Below the pieces are notes generated by a model, which was not told where the DNA came from, did not search any database, and saw only the letters and a program-made list of their open reading frames with translations. From contig MGNQ01000020.1 in assembly GCA_001796865.1 (NCBI GenBank), forward strand, positions 24,961 to 41,578: a DNA stretch of 16,618 nucleotides, in the 5' to 3' direction. This stretch comes from Chloroflexi bacterium RBG_16_56_11 (GTDB lineage Bacteria > Chloroflexota > Dehalococcoidia > Dehalococcoidales > RBG-16-60-22). Both the position numbers and the translations under genes were made by a program. This document shows positions 1 to 6,867 of the stretch, one piece after another; position 1 is the first letter of the stretch, and each line of letters opens with the position of its first letter.

Positions 1-285
1 CCCGCCCCGCAGGAAATTTTCCACCATCTGGGCGGTCACCTCCTGCGGCCAGTTGCCGATTTTCTCGGCAACGACGCCGTGGTCGGCAGCCATGGTCACC
101 ACGGCCTTTTTCTCGATAACCGGCCTGGCCTTGCCCTGTATCCCGGCAATCTGTACCGAAAGCTCTTCCAGCCGTCCCAGGCTCCCCTGCGGCTTGGTCA
201 AATTGTCCTGCCGGGCGCGGGCCTTGTCCATGGACGCTTTATCCAGCGACTGAATCAACTTAATAGTCTGGTCGAGGGTCTTCAT
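1..285 (-). CDS. cobT: CobT, nicotinate-nucleotide-dimethylbenzimidazole phosphoribosyltransferase (N-terminal part, cut by window edge)
   Basis: Only the first 95 codons are inside the window; the frame runs off the left edge without a stop. CobT transfers phosphoribose from nicotinate mononucleotide to a lower-ligand base such as dimethylbenzimidazole, giving the alpha-ribazole phosphate used to build the cobalamin nucleotide loop. The visible part has the family's N-terminal signature KPQGSLGRLE (residues 31-40) and the MAADHGVV segment (65-72). The C-terminal catalytic region lies outside. The ATG at 283-285 is chosen because AAGGAG sits about six bases upstream. It is the last visible gene of the riboswitch-led corrinoid operon, 45 bp after the QueG-like gene. 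CobT identity is secure; completeness cannot be judged. Confidence 0.93.
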   Translation of the reverse strand, partial: MKTLDQTIKLIQSLDKASMDKARARQDNLTKPQGSLGRLEELSVQIAGIQGKARPVIEKKAVVTMAADHGVVAEKIGNWPQEVTAQMVENFLRGG

Positions 286-330
286 TCATTCTCCTTCGCT
301 TTTTAACTCTTCAATTAGACTGGAGGCCAA

Positions 331-1050
331 TTACTTATATCTCGGCGATGCTACCGGGCACTGGCGCACGCACTCGGTACAGCCTCCGGCGGCATCGATG
401 TAGGTCCGGCAGGCGAACCTGTTGATGACGTATCTCTCTCCTTCTTTGGGCCAGCCCAGCGCATGGGCCGGACATTTGCCGACGCAGACGTTGCAGAAAC
501 GGCAGGTGCGTAATGATTCATCGGCGGTGGACTGCAGGGTGGCCTCGGTGAGACAGAGGGTCAGGTTCACCCTCGGGCCAAATTGCTCGGTGACCAGCAG
601 GCCACTCATGCCGATGCGCCCCAGGCCGGCAGCTTCGGCGGCGTGCTTGTAGGAAATCACCGCTTCGAGGAACCTCCCGTCGACCGCAGGCCCCTGGGCG
701 GAGAGGGGCAGGGCTTTTAGTCCCGCCCGGTGCGAGGCCAGGGCGATTTCATACGAAGCCCGGTTCAGCCGCCCACGCAGGTATTCGATGTGGCGCGTAT
801 ACAGGTCGTTCAACGCCGCGCTTCCCATTATCCTCTCCGGCGAAGTGAGGTCGAGGAACTCGGCGTAAATCTCCATGCCTATCACCACGATAGACCTGAC
901 TGAAGGCAGCAGGCTGATCGCCTGCTCCGTCAGCCTGCCTTCTTTAATCTCATCCAGGCGGGCGACTCCCACCATATCGACATCCAGTCCGGACAAGACA
1001 TCCTGAACGCTCTGGGTTATTTTTAGACTGCCTTTTTTAATCCGTGCCAT
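331..1050 (-). CDS. Short QueG-like double [4Fe-4S] protein within the cobalamin operon
   Basis: A 239-residue protein resembling the core of epoxyqueuosine reductase (QueG), a cobalamin-dependent enzyme related to reductive dehalogenases. The first 170 residues carry the family-like segment VDGRFLEA (123-130) followed by AGLGRIG (141-147) and FGPR (157-160). Two [4Fe-4S] cluster motifs follow: C183, C186, C189, C193-Pro and C214, C224, C227, C231-Pro. It ends just after the second cluster, so it lacks the HEAT-repeat tail of canonical QueG (about 350-380 residues in total). No signal peptide or Tat motif is seen, so it is probably cytoplasmic. A longer frame starting at 1263 would overlap cobD by about 170 bp; the ATG at 1048-1050 is preferred because AAGGAG precedes it. 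Position between cobD and cobT suggests a corrinoid-related role, for example reduction of the cobalt centre or of an intermediate, but this is inference. Confidence 0.82.
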   Translation of the reverse strand: MARIKKGSLKITQSVQDVLSGLDVDMVGVARLDEIKEGRLTEQAISLLPSVRSIVVIGMEIYAEFLDLTSPERIMGSAALNDLYTRHIEYLRGRLNRASYEIALASHRAGLKALPLSAQGPAVDGRFLEAVISYKHAAEAAGLGRIGMSGLLVTEQFGPRVNLTLCLTEATLQSTADESLRTCRFCNVCVGKCPAHALGWPKEGERYVINRFACRTYIDAAGGCTECVRQCPVASPRYK

Positions 1051-1091
1051 GACACTCCTTCCGGTCGATGTTTTTGGTTTATTATATAGTT

Positions 1092-2207
1092 TTATGTCCC
1101 CGGACTGAAACGGTACTCCCCGCCGCGGATTATCTGGCGGGCTGCCTCTAAAAGCTGCTCGCATTCCGTCAGGGTGCGGGCGGAGAGCCGGATATATCCG
1201 GGCAGCCCGAAAGAAGAGCAGTCGCGCACGAGGATGCCGTGTTTGAGAAAAGCCAGCCGACACTCCCGTGCGTCGCCTACTTTGACCAGGAAGTAGTTGG
1301 CGTCGGAAGGCAGCACTTTTAAGTTGATCCGGGAAAGCTCACTCATCAGGAAATGCTTTGCCTCGTTGACCTTCCGCAGGCTCTGGCGCAGGTACTCTTC
1401 GTTTCCCAGGACCGCCGCCCCCACTTCCTGGGCGATGCTATTCACGTTCCACGGCGGTAACACCGGCAACATCGCCGAAATAATTTCCCGGCTGGCGACG
1501 GCATATCCAAGGCGTAGTCCCGGCAGGCCGTAGTCCTTGGTCATGGAGCGGAGCACAATGACATTTCCGCCGGAAATGAGGCCCAGGGAGTCCCATTGGC
1601 GCTCGACAAAGGAAAGATAGGCTTCATCCAGTATTAGCAGTCCTCCGGCCATCTCTCGTACGATGATTTCGATGTCTGTCCGGGAAATATACCGGCCTGC
1701 GGGATTGCCGGGATTGCAGATAAATACCGCTCGGGGCCGGCGCTGGCGGATAAGTCTGGTCACTTCTTCTGTCCGGGGAAGGAAGCCGTCTTCTTCCCGG
1801 GAACGGTGCCGTATCAGCCCGGCCCCGGCCATTCTGCAGGCGACCTCGTAGTCACCGTAGGTGGGTTCGAGGAGCAGGACGGGGTCGCCTTGACGGAGGA
1901 AGGTCGCCGTGACGAGGCGTATCAGCTCGGTGGTGCCGCTGCCGACCAGCAGGTTGTCCGTAGACACACCCAGCTTCGCCGCGAGGAGTCGCCGCAGCTC
2001 CGTACAACGCGAATCGGGGTACCGGTCGATGCGGATAGTACCTATTATTTCTTTGATTCCCGGAGGCGGCATGAACGGATTGGTCGAGACGCTGAAATCG
2101 ATAATACCTTCCGGGTCTATCCCCAGAGCTGCCATCTCGGCGTGGTCAAGACCCCCGTGCGTTGATTTTTTAAGTCGGCTTATCAGGCTCCTAGGCTTTA
2201 ACGGCAA
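1092..2207 (-). CDS. cobD: CobD, L-threonine-O-3-phosphate decarboxylase (PLP enzyme)
   Basis: A 371-residue fold-type I PLP enzyme. It most likely decarboxylates threonine phosphate to (R)-1-amino-2-propanol phosphate, the linker CbiB attaches to the corrin ring. Seen: STHGG near the N-terminus (15-19) and DFSVSTNP (37-44), both typical of CobD; NPGNP (165-169); DEAY (194-197); the PLP lysine K224 in SMTKDYGLPGLRLGY. Close relatives are histidinol-phosphate aminotransferases (HisC), but the HGG motif and the position directly after cbiB favour CobD. The start is TTG at 2205-2207, overlapping the end of cbiB by 17 bases. It has a strong ribosome site and is the only plausible start upstream of the HGG motif. 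The symbol follows Salmonella naming, where cobD is this enzyme and cbiB is the synthase. Confidence 0.88.
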   Translation of the reverse strand: MPLKPRSLISRLKKSTHGGLDHAEMAALGIDPEGIIDFSVSTNPFMPPPGIKEIIGTIRIDRYPDSRCTELRRLLAAKLGVSTDNLLVGSGTTELIRLVTATFLRQGDPVLLLEPTYGDYEVACRMAGAGLIRHRSREEDGFLPRTEEVTRLIRQRRPRAVFICNPGNPAGRYISRTDIEIIVREMAGGLLILDEAYLSFVERQWDSLGLISGGNVIVLRSMTKDYGLPGLRLGYAVASREIISAMLPVLPPWNVNSIAQEVGAAVLGNEEYLRQSLRKVNEAKHFLMSELSRINLKVLPSDANYFLVKVGDARECRLAFLKHGILVRDCSSFGLPGYIRLSARTLTECEQLLEAARQIIRGGEYRFSPGT

Positions 2208-3141
2208 AGCGAATACCTCCCGCTGCCAAACAGATCAATATCCATGCCAGCGCCGCCAGCGAAAAGACTTTCACGGCATTATCAATGGTTGCCGGCTGCA
2301 GCTTTTTCTTGTCTTCTCCTAGAATATAATGACCCGGTTTTTCCAGTCTCGCATCCAGGGCTCCGGCCATGGCGGCCATCGGCCAGCCGGCGTTGGGGCT
2401 TTCGGTTTTCGTATGCTCGCGTAAGGCCGTTCGCCAGGCCAGCCGGCCAGTCTTTTGCGTCAGCCAGGCGGCCACTACCAGAAGCATGGCTGCCAGTCTC
2501 GCCGGGATGAAATTGGCAACATCATCGAGTCTGGCGGCGAACTTACCCAGGTATTCGTATTTGCCGTGGTAACCAATCATGGCGTCCAGCGTGTTGACGG
2601 CGCGGTAAGCGATGGCCCCGGGGATTCCCAGCAGGAGATAATAAAAGAGGGGGGCCACCAGGCTGTCACAGGTGCCCTCGGCCACCGATTCGACGGCGGC
2701 GGAGACCATCAGGGGCTGGGTCAGTTCCTTGGTGTCCCGGCTGACCAGGGCGTGCAGTTCGAAGCGCGCCTCGGTTTCATGTTCTTCCAGCAGCAATGCC
2801 CTGATTTTTTGGGCCGCCCGCCGGAGTCCCCGGATAGAGAATGTGCTTTTCAGGAGAAAGGTGGCGGCGATAATATAGACGAGCAGTCCGAAATGTCGGT
2901 TGTACTCCACGGAGCGGGCGATATAGGCGAGAAGGTAGTAGGCGGGAACGGCAAACAGGGCTACGATTAACGCGGTTATCAATACCCCGTAGAAAAACTG
3001 TCCGGCCGGGCTGGCTCGAGGCCCGAACTTCTCCAGAAAGGAGACGGCGCTTCCCATCCAGGCCACCGGGTGAAAGGTATTGGGCGGTTCACCCAGTGCC
3101 AGGTCGACGACTACAGCCAAGACCAGCAGTATTATTTCCAC
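2191..3141 (-). CDS. cbiB: CbiB, adenosylcobinamide-phosphate synthase (membrane protein)
   Basis: A 316-residue integral membrane protein that joins aminopropanol phosphate (made by CobD) to adenosylcobyric acid. Family motifs are present in order: DLALGEP (13-19), HPVAWMG (24-30), ESVAEGTCDSLVAPLFYYL (151-169) followed by AVNTLDAMIGY (181-191), DDVANFIPARL (206-216) and SPNAGWPMAAMAGAL (248-262). Hydrophobic stretches lie near residues 2-16, 50-75, 85-97, 212-227 and 293-308. Length is normal for the family. The start is GTG at 3139-3141; no convincing Shine-Dalgarno precedes it, so translation may depend on coupling to btuD, which ends 20 bp upstream. The downstream cobD start overlaps its last codons. 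Confidence 0.95.
   Translation of the reverse strand: MEIILLVLAVVVDLALGEPPNTFHPVAWMGSAVSFLEKFGPRASPAGQFFYGVLITALIVALFAVPAYYLLAYIARSVEYNRHFGLLVYIIAATFLLKSTFSIRGLRRAAQKIRALLLEEHETEARFELHALVSRDTKELTQPLMVSAAVESVAEGTCDSLVAPLFYYLLLGIPGAIAYRAVNTLDAMIGYHGKYEYLGKFAARLDDVANFIPARLAAMLLVVAAWLTQKTGRLAWRTALREHTKTESPNAGWPMAAMAGALDARLEKPGHYILGEDKKKLQPATIDNAVKVFSLAALAWILICLAAGGIRFAVKA
2216..2221 (-). promoter_or_regulatory. Ribosome binding site deciding the TTG start of cobD
   Basis: On the minus strand GGGAGG lies 8 bases before the TTG at 2207, inside the end of the cbiB reading frame. No ATG or GTG occurs in the cobD frame between this site and the HGG motif that belongs to the protein, so this site fixes an unusual TTG start. 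Translational coupling with cbiB is likely. Confidence 0.6.
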
Positions 3142-3161
3142 GATATCAGCTAAACACCGTT

Positions 3162-3962
3162 TTAATCTTTATTCGATTTTGCCCTTCGCGGGGATACCAG
3201 GATAGTGGGCAGGCCGTTGACCGGGTGGGTATAGACGCAGTTCTCAGCGCCGTATACCTCCTTTACATTAGCGTTAGTGATGACCTCGGAAGGCACTCCT
3301 TCAGCGTGGACGCGTCCCTTATTAATTAAGACGAGGCGGTCGCAGTATTGTGACGCCAGGTTGAGGTCGTGCAGGGCGGCCAGGGCGGTGATTTTGTTCT
3401 CCGTGCAGAGACGTCTCATCAGGTCGAGTATGTCTATCTGGCGCCCGATGTCCAGGTTGGCCGTGGGCTCGTCCAGGAGTATGGCCTGCGTCTCCTGCAC
3501 CAGCACCCGGGCGATAAGCAGGCTCTGGATTTCCCCGCCGGACAGTTCGTTGACATGCCGGTTGGCCAGGGAGACAGTGGCGGTCTTCTCCATGGCCTCA
3601 TAAGCCAGGCTACGGTCCCGGGGGCCTTCTGACTGGAACAGGCCGAGATGGGGGTTCCTCCCCATGAGCACTATCTCGAAGGCTGTAAAGGTGCTGGGCA
3701 GCAAAGGGAGCTGGGGCACCACGCCCACCAAACAGGCAAGCTTCCGCCGCGGAATAGAGGTAATATCCTGGCCGCCGACGGTTATCCTGCCTGAAATGAG
3801 GTTGATGACGTGGCTTAGAGCTTTAATAACGGTCGATTTCCCGCAGCCGTTGGGACCGATAAGTCCCACCAGTTCGCCGGGAAACACCTCGAGATCTATT
3901 TCCCGCAGCACCGGGGAATGGTTATAACCGAGCGTCGCTTTTATTATTTTTAGCTCAACCAT
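3162..3962 (-). CDS. btuD: BtuD-type corrinoid ABC transporter ATP-binding protein
   Basis: A 266-residue ABC ATPase of the iron-siderophore/cobalamin importer family, acting at the inner face of the membrane with BtuC. Visible motifs: Walker A GPNGCGKST (36-44), Q-loop Q84, signature LSGGE (140-144), Walker B ILLDEP (161-166) and H-loop H198. The ATG at 3960-3962 lies 6 bp after the btuC stop, indicating co-transcription. From sequence alone siderophore and corrinoid importers look alike. The cobalamin riboswitch upstream and the cobalamin genes downstream make corrinoid the likely substrate. Confidence 0.93.
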   Translation of the reverse strand: MVELKIIKATLGYNHSPVLREIDLEVFPGELVGLIGPNGCGKSTVIKALSHVINLISGRITVGGQDITSIPRRKLACLVGVVPQLPLLPSTFTAFEIVLMGRNPHLGLFQSEGPRDRSLAYEAMEKTATVSLANRHVNELSGGEIQSLLIARVLVQETQAILLDEPTANLDIGRQIDILDLMRRLCTENKITALAALHDLNLASQYCDRLVLINKGRVHAEGVPSEVITNANVKEVYGAENCVYTHPVNGLPTILVSPRRAKSNKD

Positions 3963-3968
3963 GAGGCC

Positions 3969-5045
3969 TCAAAAGATAGCTTTTTTGCGCCGTCTTAGCA
4001 GGTACAGGAAAAAGGGCGCCCCGCAGATGGCGGTAATTACGCCGATGGGTATTTCCGCGGGCGAAAGCACCGTCCGCGCCAGCAGATCGGTCAATATCAT
4101 GAAGATGGCTCCCGTAAGGACGGAAAGCGGTAGTAAAAAACGATAGTCTGCCCCCCAGATAAGTCTCACAGCATGGGGGATAATGATGCCGACAAAGCCG
4201 ATGGTTCCCACGAAAGAGACGCTGGCGGCGGTAATCAGCGTGGCCGCTGCCAGGAGGATGAGTTTGATTCTCTCCACGTTCACGCCGAGCTGCTGCGCCT
4301 GCTCCTCGTCAAGCTGCATGACGTTGATAATCCTGGCGAAAATCAAAATCACGGCCGTCCCCACGGCCACGTAGGGCAGGACGATTCTTACCTCGGACCA
4401 CTGGCTGAGCGAAAAGCTGCCCATCAGCCAGAAGATAATGCCGTGCATTTTGTCACCACTGGAGATGATAAGATAAGAGACGACAGAGCCGAGCAGTGCT
4501 CCCAGGGCGACCCCCGCTAGGATGAGAGTAGTCACGGGGAGGGTCTTACCGACGCGGGCCAGCAGGTAAACGGTAGCGGTGCTGAGAAGTGCCCCGGTAA
4601 AGGCGAGAAGCGGAATCAGGCCGAATCCCGGTACCTGCCACGCTGCCGGCAGCAAAAAGCCGATGATGGCCCCCAGCGAGGCCCCCTGCGCCACCCCGAT
4701 GAGGTAGGGGTCGGCAAGAGGATTACGGAACAGCCCCTGATAGGTCGCTCCGGCGATGGCCAGGGCGATGCCGACCAGCCCGGCCAGGATAACACGCGGT
4801 AACCGGATTTCCAGGATGACGGTGGCCATGGCATTCGTCCACGTGGGTGAGATGTCCACGAAAGGTAGTTTATCGGCCAGGATGCTGAAAGTGGTCGTAA
4901 GGGGAATGGCCACACTGCCAATACTGGCGGCCAGCGCTATGATTAGCACGAGTAATACGCCCAGCCCCAGGAGGCCGTAGAGCCGGACGCGCCTGCCGGG
5001 CATTAAATTACCGGCCGGTTGTACTATCAGGTGGCTTTCAACCAT
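3969..5045 (-). CDS. btuC: BtuC-type corrinoid ABC transporter permease (FecCD family)
   Basis: A 358-residue FecCD/BtuC permease with many hydrophobic helices (first at about 23-45). Typical family segments are seen: the RNPLADPYLIGVAQGASLGA stretch (107-126) and, in the C-terminal half, EEQAQQLGV, FVGTIGFVGIIIPHAVRL and the terminal GVITAICGAPFFLYLL. It forms the membrane channel of the corrinoid importer with BtuD, and receives substrate from the lipoprotein BtuF. The ATG at 5043-5045 is 15 bp after the btuF stop and is preceded by a weak AGGGTG-like ribosome site. A second in-frame Met at residue 15 is possible as a start, because the first 20 residues are hydrophilic. Confidence 0.94.
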   Translation of the reverse strand: MVESHLIVQPAGNLMPGRRVRLYGLLGLGVLLVLIIALAASIGSVAIPLTTTFSILADKLPFVDISPTWTNAMATVILEIRLPRVILAGLVGIALAIAGATYQGLFRNPLADPYLIGVAQGASLGAIIGFLLPAAWQVPGFGLIPLLAFTGALLSTATVYLLARVGKTLPVTTLILAGVALGALLGSVVSYLIISSGDKMHGIIFWLMGSFSLSQWSEVRIVLPYVAVGTAVILIFARIINVMQLDEEQAQQLGVNVERIKLILLAAATLITAASVSFVGTIGFVGIIIPHAVRLIWGADYRFLLPLSVLTGAIFMILTDLLARTVLSPAEIPIGVITAICGAPFFLYLLRRRKKAIF

Positions 5046-5060
5046 TAATGATACTTCACC

Positions 5061-5999
5061 CTATTTAAATATTTCCGGATGAATGATTCTGGCGAATTCC
5101 TCGAGTGCGTCAGTGATGCGCGGTCCGGCCCGCCCGACAATATCCGTGTCGATAGGGTAGATGCGAGCACTCCGGCGGGCCTCGGTGTCCCCCAGCCGAG
5201 ATTCTGTTTTCAGGAACTGCAGGGGCAGGTCTTCGCCCGTGCCCATGCCGACTCCGGCCACCATGATCTGGGGGTCGGCGGCCACCACAGCTTCCAGGCT
5301 TATATCGGCGTAATCGCTGAGGTCTCCGGCGATGTTGGCGCCGCCTGCCTTACTAATCAACTCATCGATGAATGTGCCAGAGCCGGCCGTCATCAGGGGG
5401 TCGTGCCAGACAACATAGAAGACCCGCGGCTTTTGCTCTTCCGTAAGCCTGCCGGTCTTATCGGTGACGGATTTTATTCGCTTTTGCATATCTTTCGTCA
5501 GGTCGCCGGCCTCCTTTTCCTGGCTGGTAATCTTACCGACCAGGGTGATGGCGTCCAGCACCTCGTCAAGGGTCTTCGGATTCAGAGCGACGACGGTCAG
5601 TCCCCGCGCTTCGAGCTGGGGGATTATCTTGCTGCCGTGTATCTCAGCGGCCAGCACCAGGTCGGGCTCCATGGCCACGACTACCTCGATATTGGTGTCG
5701 CTGAAACCGCCGACCTTAGGTTTATCCTGGGCCTCGGGCGGGTAGTTATCGTACTCGGTCACGCCCGCGATGCGGTCGCCCAGGCCGAGGGCATAGAGGG
5801 TCTCGGTGTTGCTCGGAGCCAGAGATATGATTCTCTGCGGCGTGGTCGTTGCCAGGCTTACCTTTCTACCCAACTGATCGGTGATTTCGTTCTTTCCGGG
5901 CGATTGTCCTTCCGTCGTCGGCCCGCAGGCTGCCGCGAGAGCCGCTAACATAATGACGGACAGGCACGTGGAAACGAGCTTCATGAATCGGTGTTTCAT
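5061..5999 (-). CDS. btuF: BtuF-type corrinoid-binding lipoprotein
   Basis: A 312-residue substrate-binding protein of the cobalamin/Fe3+-siderophore class. It starts with a lipoprotein signal: a charged n-region, a hydrophobic core and a lipobox-like AAAC ending at C25. This predicts an anchor on the outer face of the membrane, as expected in a monoderm. The mature domain shows the class III binding-protein pattern PQRIISLAPSNTETLYALG (54-72), followed by DRIAGVTEYDNYP. The ATG at 5997-5999 has a strong AAGGAGG ribosome site six to seven bases upstream. It is the first gene of the operon, directly behind the cobalamin riboswitch, so its expression should fall when cobalamin is plentiful. Confidence 0.93.
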   Translation of the reverse strand: MKHRFMKLVSTCLSVIMLAALAAACGPTTEGQSPGKNEITDQLGRKVSLATTTPQRIISLAPSNTETLYALGLGDRIAGVTEYDNYPPEAQDKPKVGGFSDTNIEVVVAMEPDLVLAAEIHGSKIIPQLEARGLTVVALNPKTLDEVLDAITLVGKITSQEKEAGDLTKDMQKRIKSVTDKTGRLTEEQKPRVFYVVWHDPLMTAGSGTFIDELISKAGGANIAGDLSDYADISLEAVVAADPQIMVAGVGMGTGEDLPLQFLKTESRLGDTEARRSARIYPIDTDIVGRAGPRITDALEEFARIIHPEIFK

Positions 6000-6010
6000 T
6001 TATCCTCCTT

Positions 6011-6045
6011 GAAATAGAAATACCCCTCTCCAGCCGAGGGGTATT
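6011..6045 (-). terminator. Perfect 10-bp hairpin just before btuF (possible riboswitch expression platform)
   Basis: On the minus strand AATACCCCTC and GAGGGGTATT (plus 6036-6045 and 6019-6028) form a perfect 10-bp stem with a 7-base loop. The stem is followed by TTCTATTTC, a weak U-rich tract. It ends 8 bases before the AAGGAGG ribosome site of btuF. It could be an intrinsic terminator controlled by the riboswitch, or a structure limiting ribosome access. Confidence 0.5.
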
Positions 6046-6053
6046 GACTTAAT

Positions 6054-6088
6054 AAAAAGTCCTACCACTCCCCGCGGAGTGCCGTAGG
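6054..6088 (-). promoter_or_regulatory. Riboswitch hairpin (P13-like) with kissing-loop match, followed by a T-run
   Basis: Minus-strand CCTAC..CACTCC pairs with GGAGTG..GTAGG (plus 6061-6088, two-base bulge at 6082-6083) around a GCGG loop. That loop is complementary to the L5 loop CCGCG of the aptamer (plus 6144-6148), the L5-L13 kissing contact known in cobalamin riboswitches. ACTTTTTATT follows the stem, so this hairpin could itself terminate transcription when cobalamin stabilises it. Confidence 0.6.
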
Positions 6089-6095
6089 TAATTTA

Positions 6096-6210
6096 GGGGG
6101 CTGGCGTTCTGGCTTATGATGGTACACCCATCAATCACAGCGGCGCGGCCGCTCCGGAATCTGACCGGATTGCTATCCAGTTGGGCCCTCGCTTACGCTC
6201 GGGCGCCCCT
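6096..6210 (-). promoter_or_regulatory. Cobalamin riboswitch aptamer upstream of btuFCD-cbiB-cobD operon
   Basis: Read on the minus strand, the leader holds the cobalamin-riboswitch landmarks in order. These are GGGGC (6205-6209) pairing with GCCCC (6097-6101) as outer stem P1, an AATCCGG..ATTCCGG stem, and a P5 hairpin AGCGG-CCGCG-CCGCT followed directly by GTGA (6135-6153). A TGATGG..CCATCA hairpin follows, then the B12-box-like AAGCCAGAACGCCAGCC. The B12 box is a variant of the usual AGCCAGGAGACCTGCC, so an unusual subclass is possible. The P5 loop matches the downstream hairpin loop at 6072-6075. Known riboswitches of this class repress uptake and synthesis genes when adenosyl- or other cobalamins bind. 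Confidence 0.9.
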
Positions 6211-6235
6211 GTTCGCGTATTCTATTGTTATTTTA

Positions 6236-6264
6236 ACTATACAACGGGGAAACTAAAAAATCAA
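6236..6264 (-). promoter_or_regulatory. Sigma70-like promoter of the corrinoid operon
   Basis: On the minus strand TTGATT (-35, plus 6259-6264) and TATAGT (-10, plus 6236-6241) are separated by exactly 17 bases. They match the consensus at 4/6 and 5/6 positions. The predicted start near 6229 gives a leader of about 230 nt that contains the whole riboswitch, which supports the call. Confidence 0.6.
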
Positions 6265-6322
6265 GCCGCGGAATGATTGGGGGGCAAAAGCCCTCCGAGT
6301 AAAGCTGTAAATAATAGTAAAC
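6265..6322. other. Short spacer between the operon promoter and the inverted-repeat element
   Basis: Nothing coding is seen. On the minus strand GGGC-TTTT-GCCC within 6283-6298 could form a small hairpin, but no T-run follows it. It is not called a terminator. Confidence 0.3.
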
Positions 6323-6424
6323 TGTCATCTTGAGCGAAGCGAAGGATATCGGCCGGGTGGTATTTAGCTTCATTTCCACTCCACCCTGAGATTCTCACGG
6401 TCGCTACGCTCCCTCAGAATGACA
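6323..6424. repeat. 102-bp inverted-repeat element (MITE-like dispersed repeat)
   Basis: The left end TGTCATCTTGAGCGAAGCGA and the reverse complement of the right end, TGTCATTCTGAGGGAGCGTA, are imperfect inverted repeats. A second inner pair, GGGTGG (6355-6360) and CCACCC (6381-6386), lets the element fold into one long hairpin in RNA or DNA. No open frame lies within it. From memory, repeats of the form TGTCATTCTGAGCGAAGCGAAG occur dispersed in intergenic DNA of many bacteria; this was not searched. No clear target-site duplication is seen. It sits 25 bp after the stop of the downstream response regulator gene and may act as that gene's transcript end. Confidence 0.65.
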
Positions 6425-6449
6425 TTTTCTGGCAGGCTCGACGAGGAGT

Positions 6450-6830
6450 TTACGTCACTTCCTGCTGGGTGCGCCGCAGCTTGGCGCGGATGCGGGCTAC
6501 GAACGGCCGCGTGCCGAAGGGCTTGCGGATAAAATCATCGGCGCCGTGAGCGATGGCTTTCCGCAATGCCTCGACCTCGTATTCCGTGGTCAACAGTATT
6601 ATCGGCACATCCGAGTGTTCCCGCATGATGTCGAGTACCTGGTAGGTATTGATGCCCGGCATCATCGTGTCCAGGATGACGAGGTCCGGTACCAGCTTAT
6701 CGAGCAGCTCCACCGCCGAATCGCCGTCGGCGACAACCGTGTCGAAGCCCTCCAGTTCCAGGGTACGGTTAAGAAGCTTCAACATGTCCTGGTCGTCATC
6801 GACTACTAAGATACGTTGCCGGTCATTCAT
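6450..6830 (-). CDS. Single-domain response regulator (CheY-like receiver)
   Basis: A 126-residue protein made of one receiver domain with no output domain. The acidic pocket DDD (11-13), phospho-acceptor D54 in VILDTMMPG, the conserved Thr (T81/T82) and K103 in IRKPF are all present, so it should be phosphorylated. Without a DNA-binding domain it probably works by protein contact or as a phosphate relay or sink. The start is taken at ATG 6828-6830, with AAGG six bases upstream. GTG at 6848 and ATG at 6845 are in frame but have no ribosome site. It is the last gene of the signalling cluster, and the kinase encoded at 8023-9954 is its nearest possible partner. Confidence 0.88.
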   Translation of the reverse strand: MNDRQRILVVDDDQDMLKLLNRTLELEGFDTVVADGDSAVELLDKLVPDLVILDTMMPGINTYQVLDIMREHSDVPIILLTTEYEVEALRKAIAHGADDFIRKPFGTRPFVARIRAKLRRTQQEVT

Positions 6831-6867
6831 AGCCAACCTTATCATCACACGTAAAGATTGTCCGGTT

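Noticed and set aside
331..1050. Catalytic reductive dehalogenase (RdhA)
   Set aside because: It is much shorter than RdhA, has no twin-arginine signal, and no RdhB-like membrane anchor gene is adjacent.
331..1263. Longer version of the QueG-like protein starting at 1263
   Set aside because: The extra 71 N-terminal residues are Arg/Pro-rich, overlap the cobD coding sequence by about 170 bp and lack family resemblance. ATG 1050 has a strong ribosome site.
1092..2207. Histidinol-phosphate aminotransferase (HisC) for the PLP enzyme
   Set aside because: The N-terminal HGG motif, the immediate coupling to cbiB and the riboswitch operon point to threonine-phosphate decarboxylase. No histidine genes are nearby.
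2455..2970. 171-codon open frame on the plus strand opposite cbiB
   Set aside because: It is antisense to a well-supported membrane protein gene; no motif or independent ribosome site supports it.
5079..5948. 289-codon open frame on the plus strand opposite btuF
   Set aside because: It lies wholly antisense to a clear BtuF gene, shows no family motif, and its His/Gly/Gln-rich composition is typical of a complement-frame shadow.
6265..6449. Hidden small gene between the cobalamin promoter and the response regulator
   Set aside because: No frame with a start, a ribosome site and reasonable length exists. The stretch is accounted for by the inverted-repeat element and short spacers.
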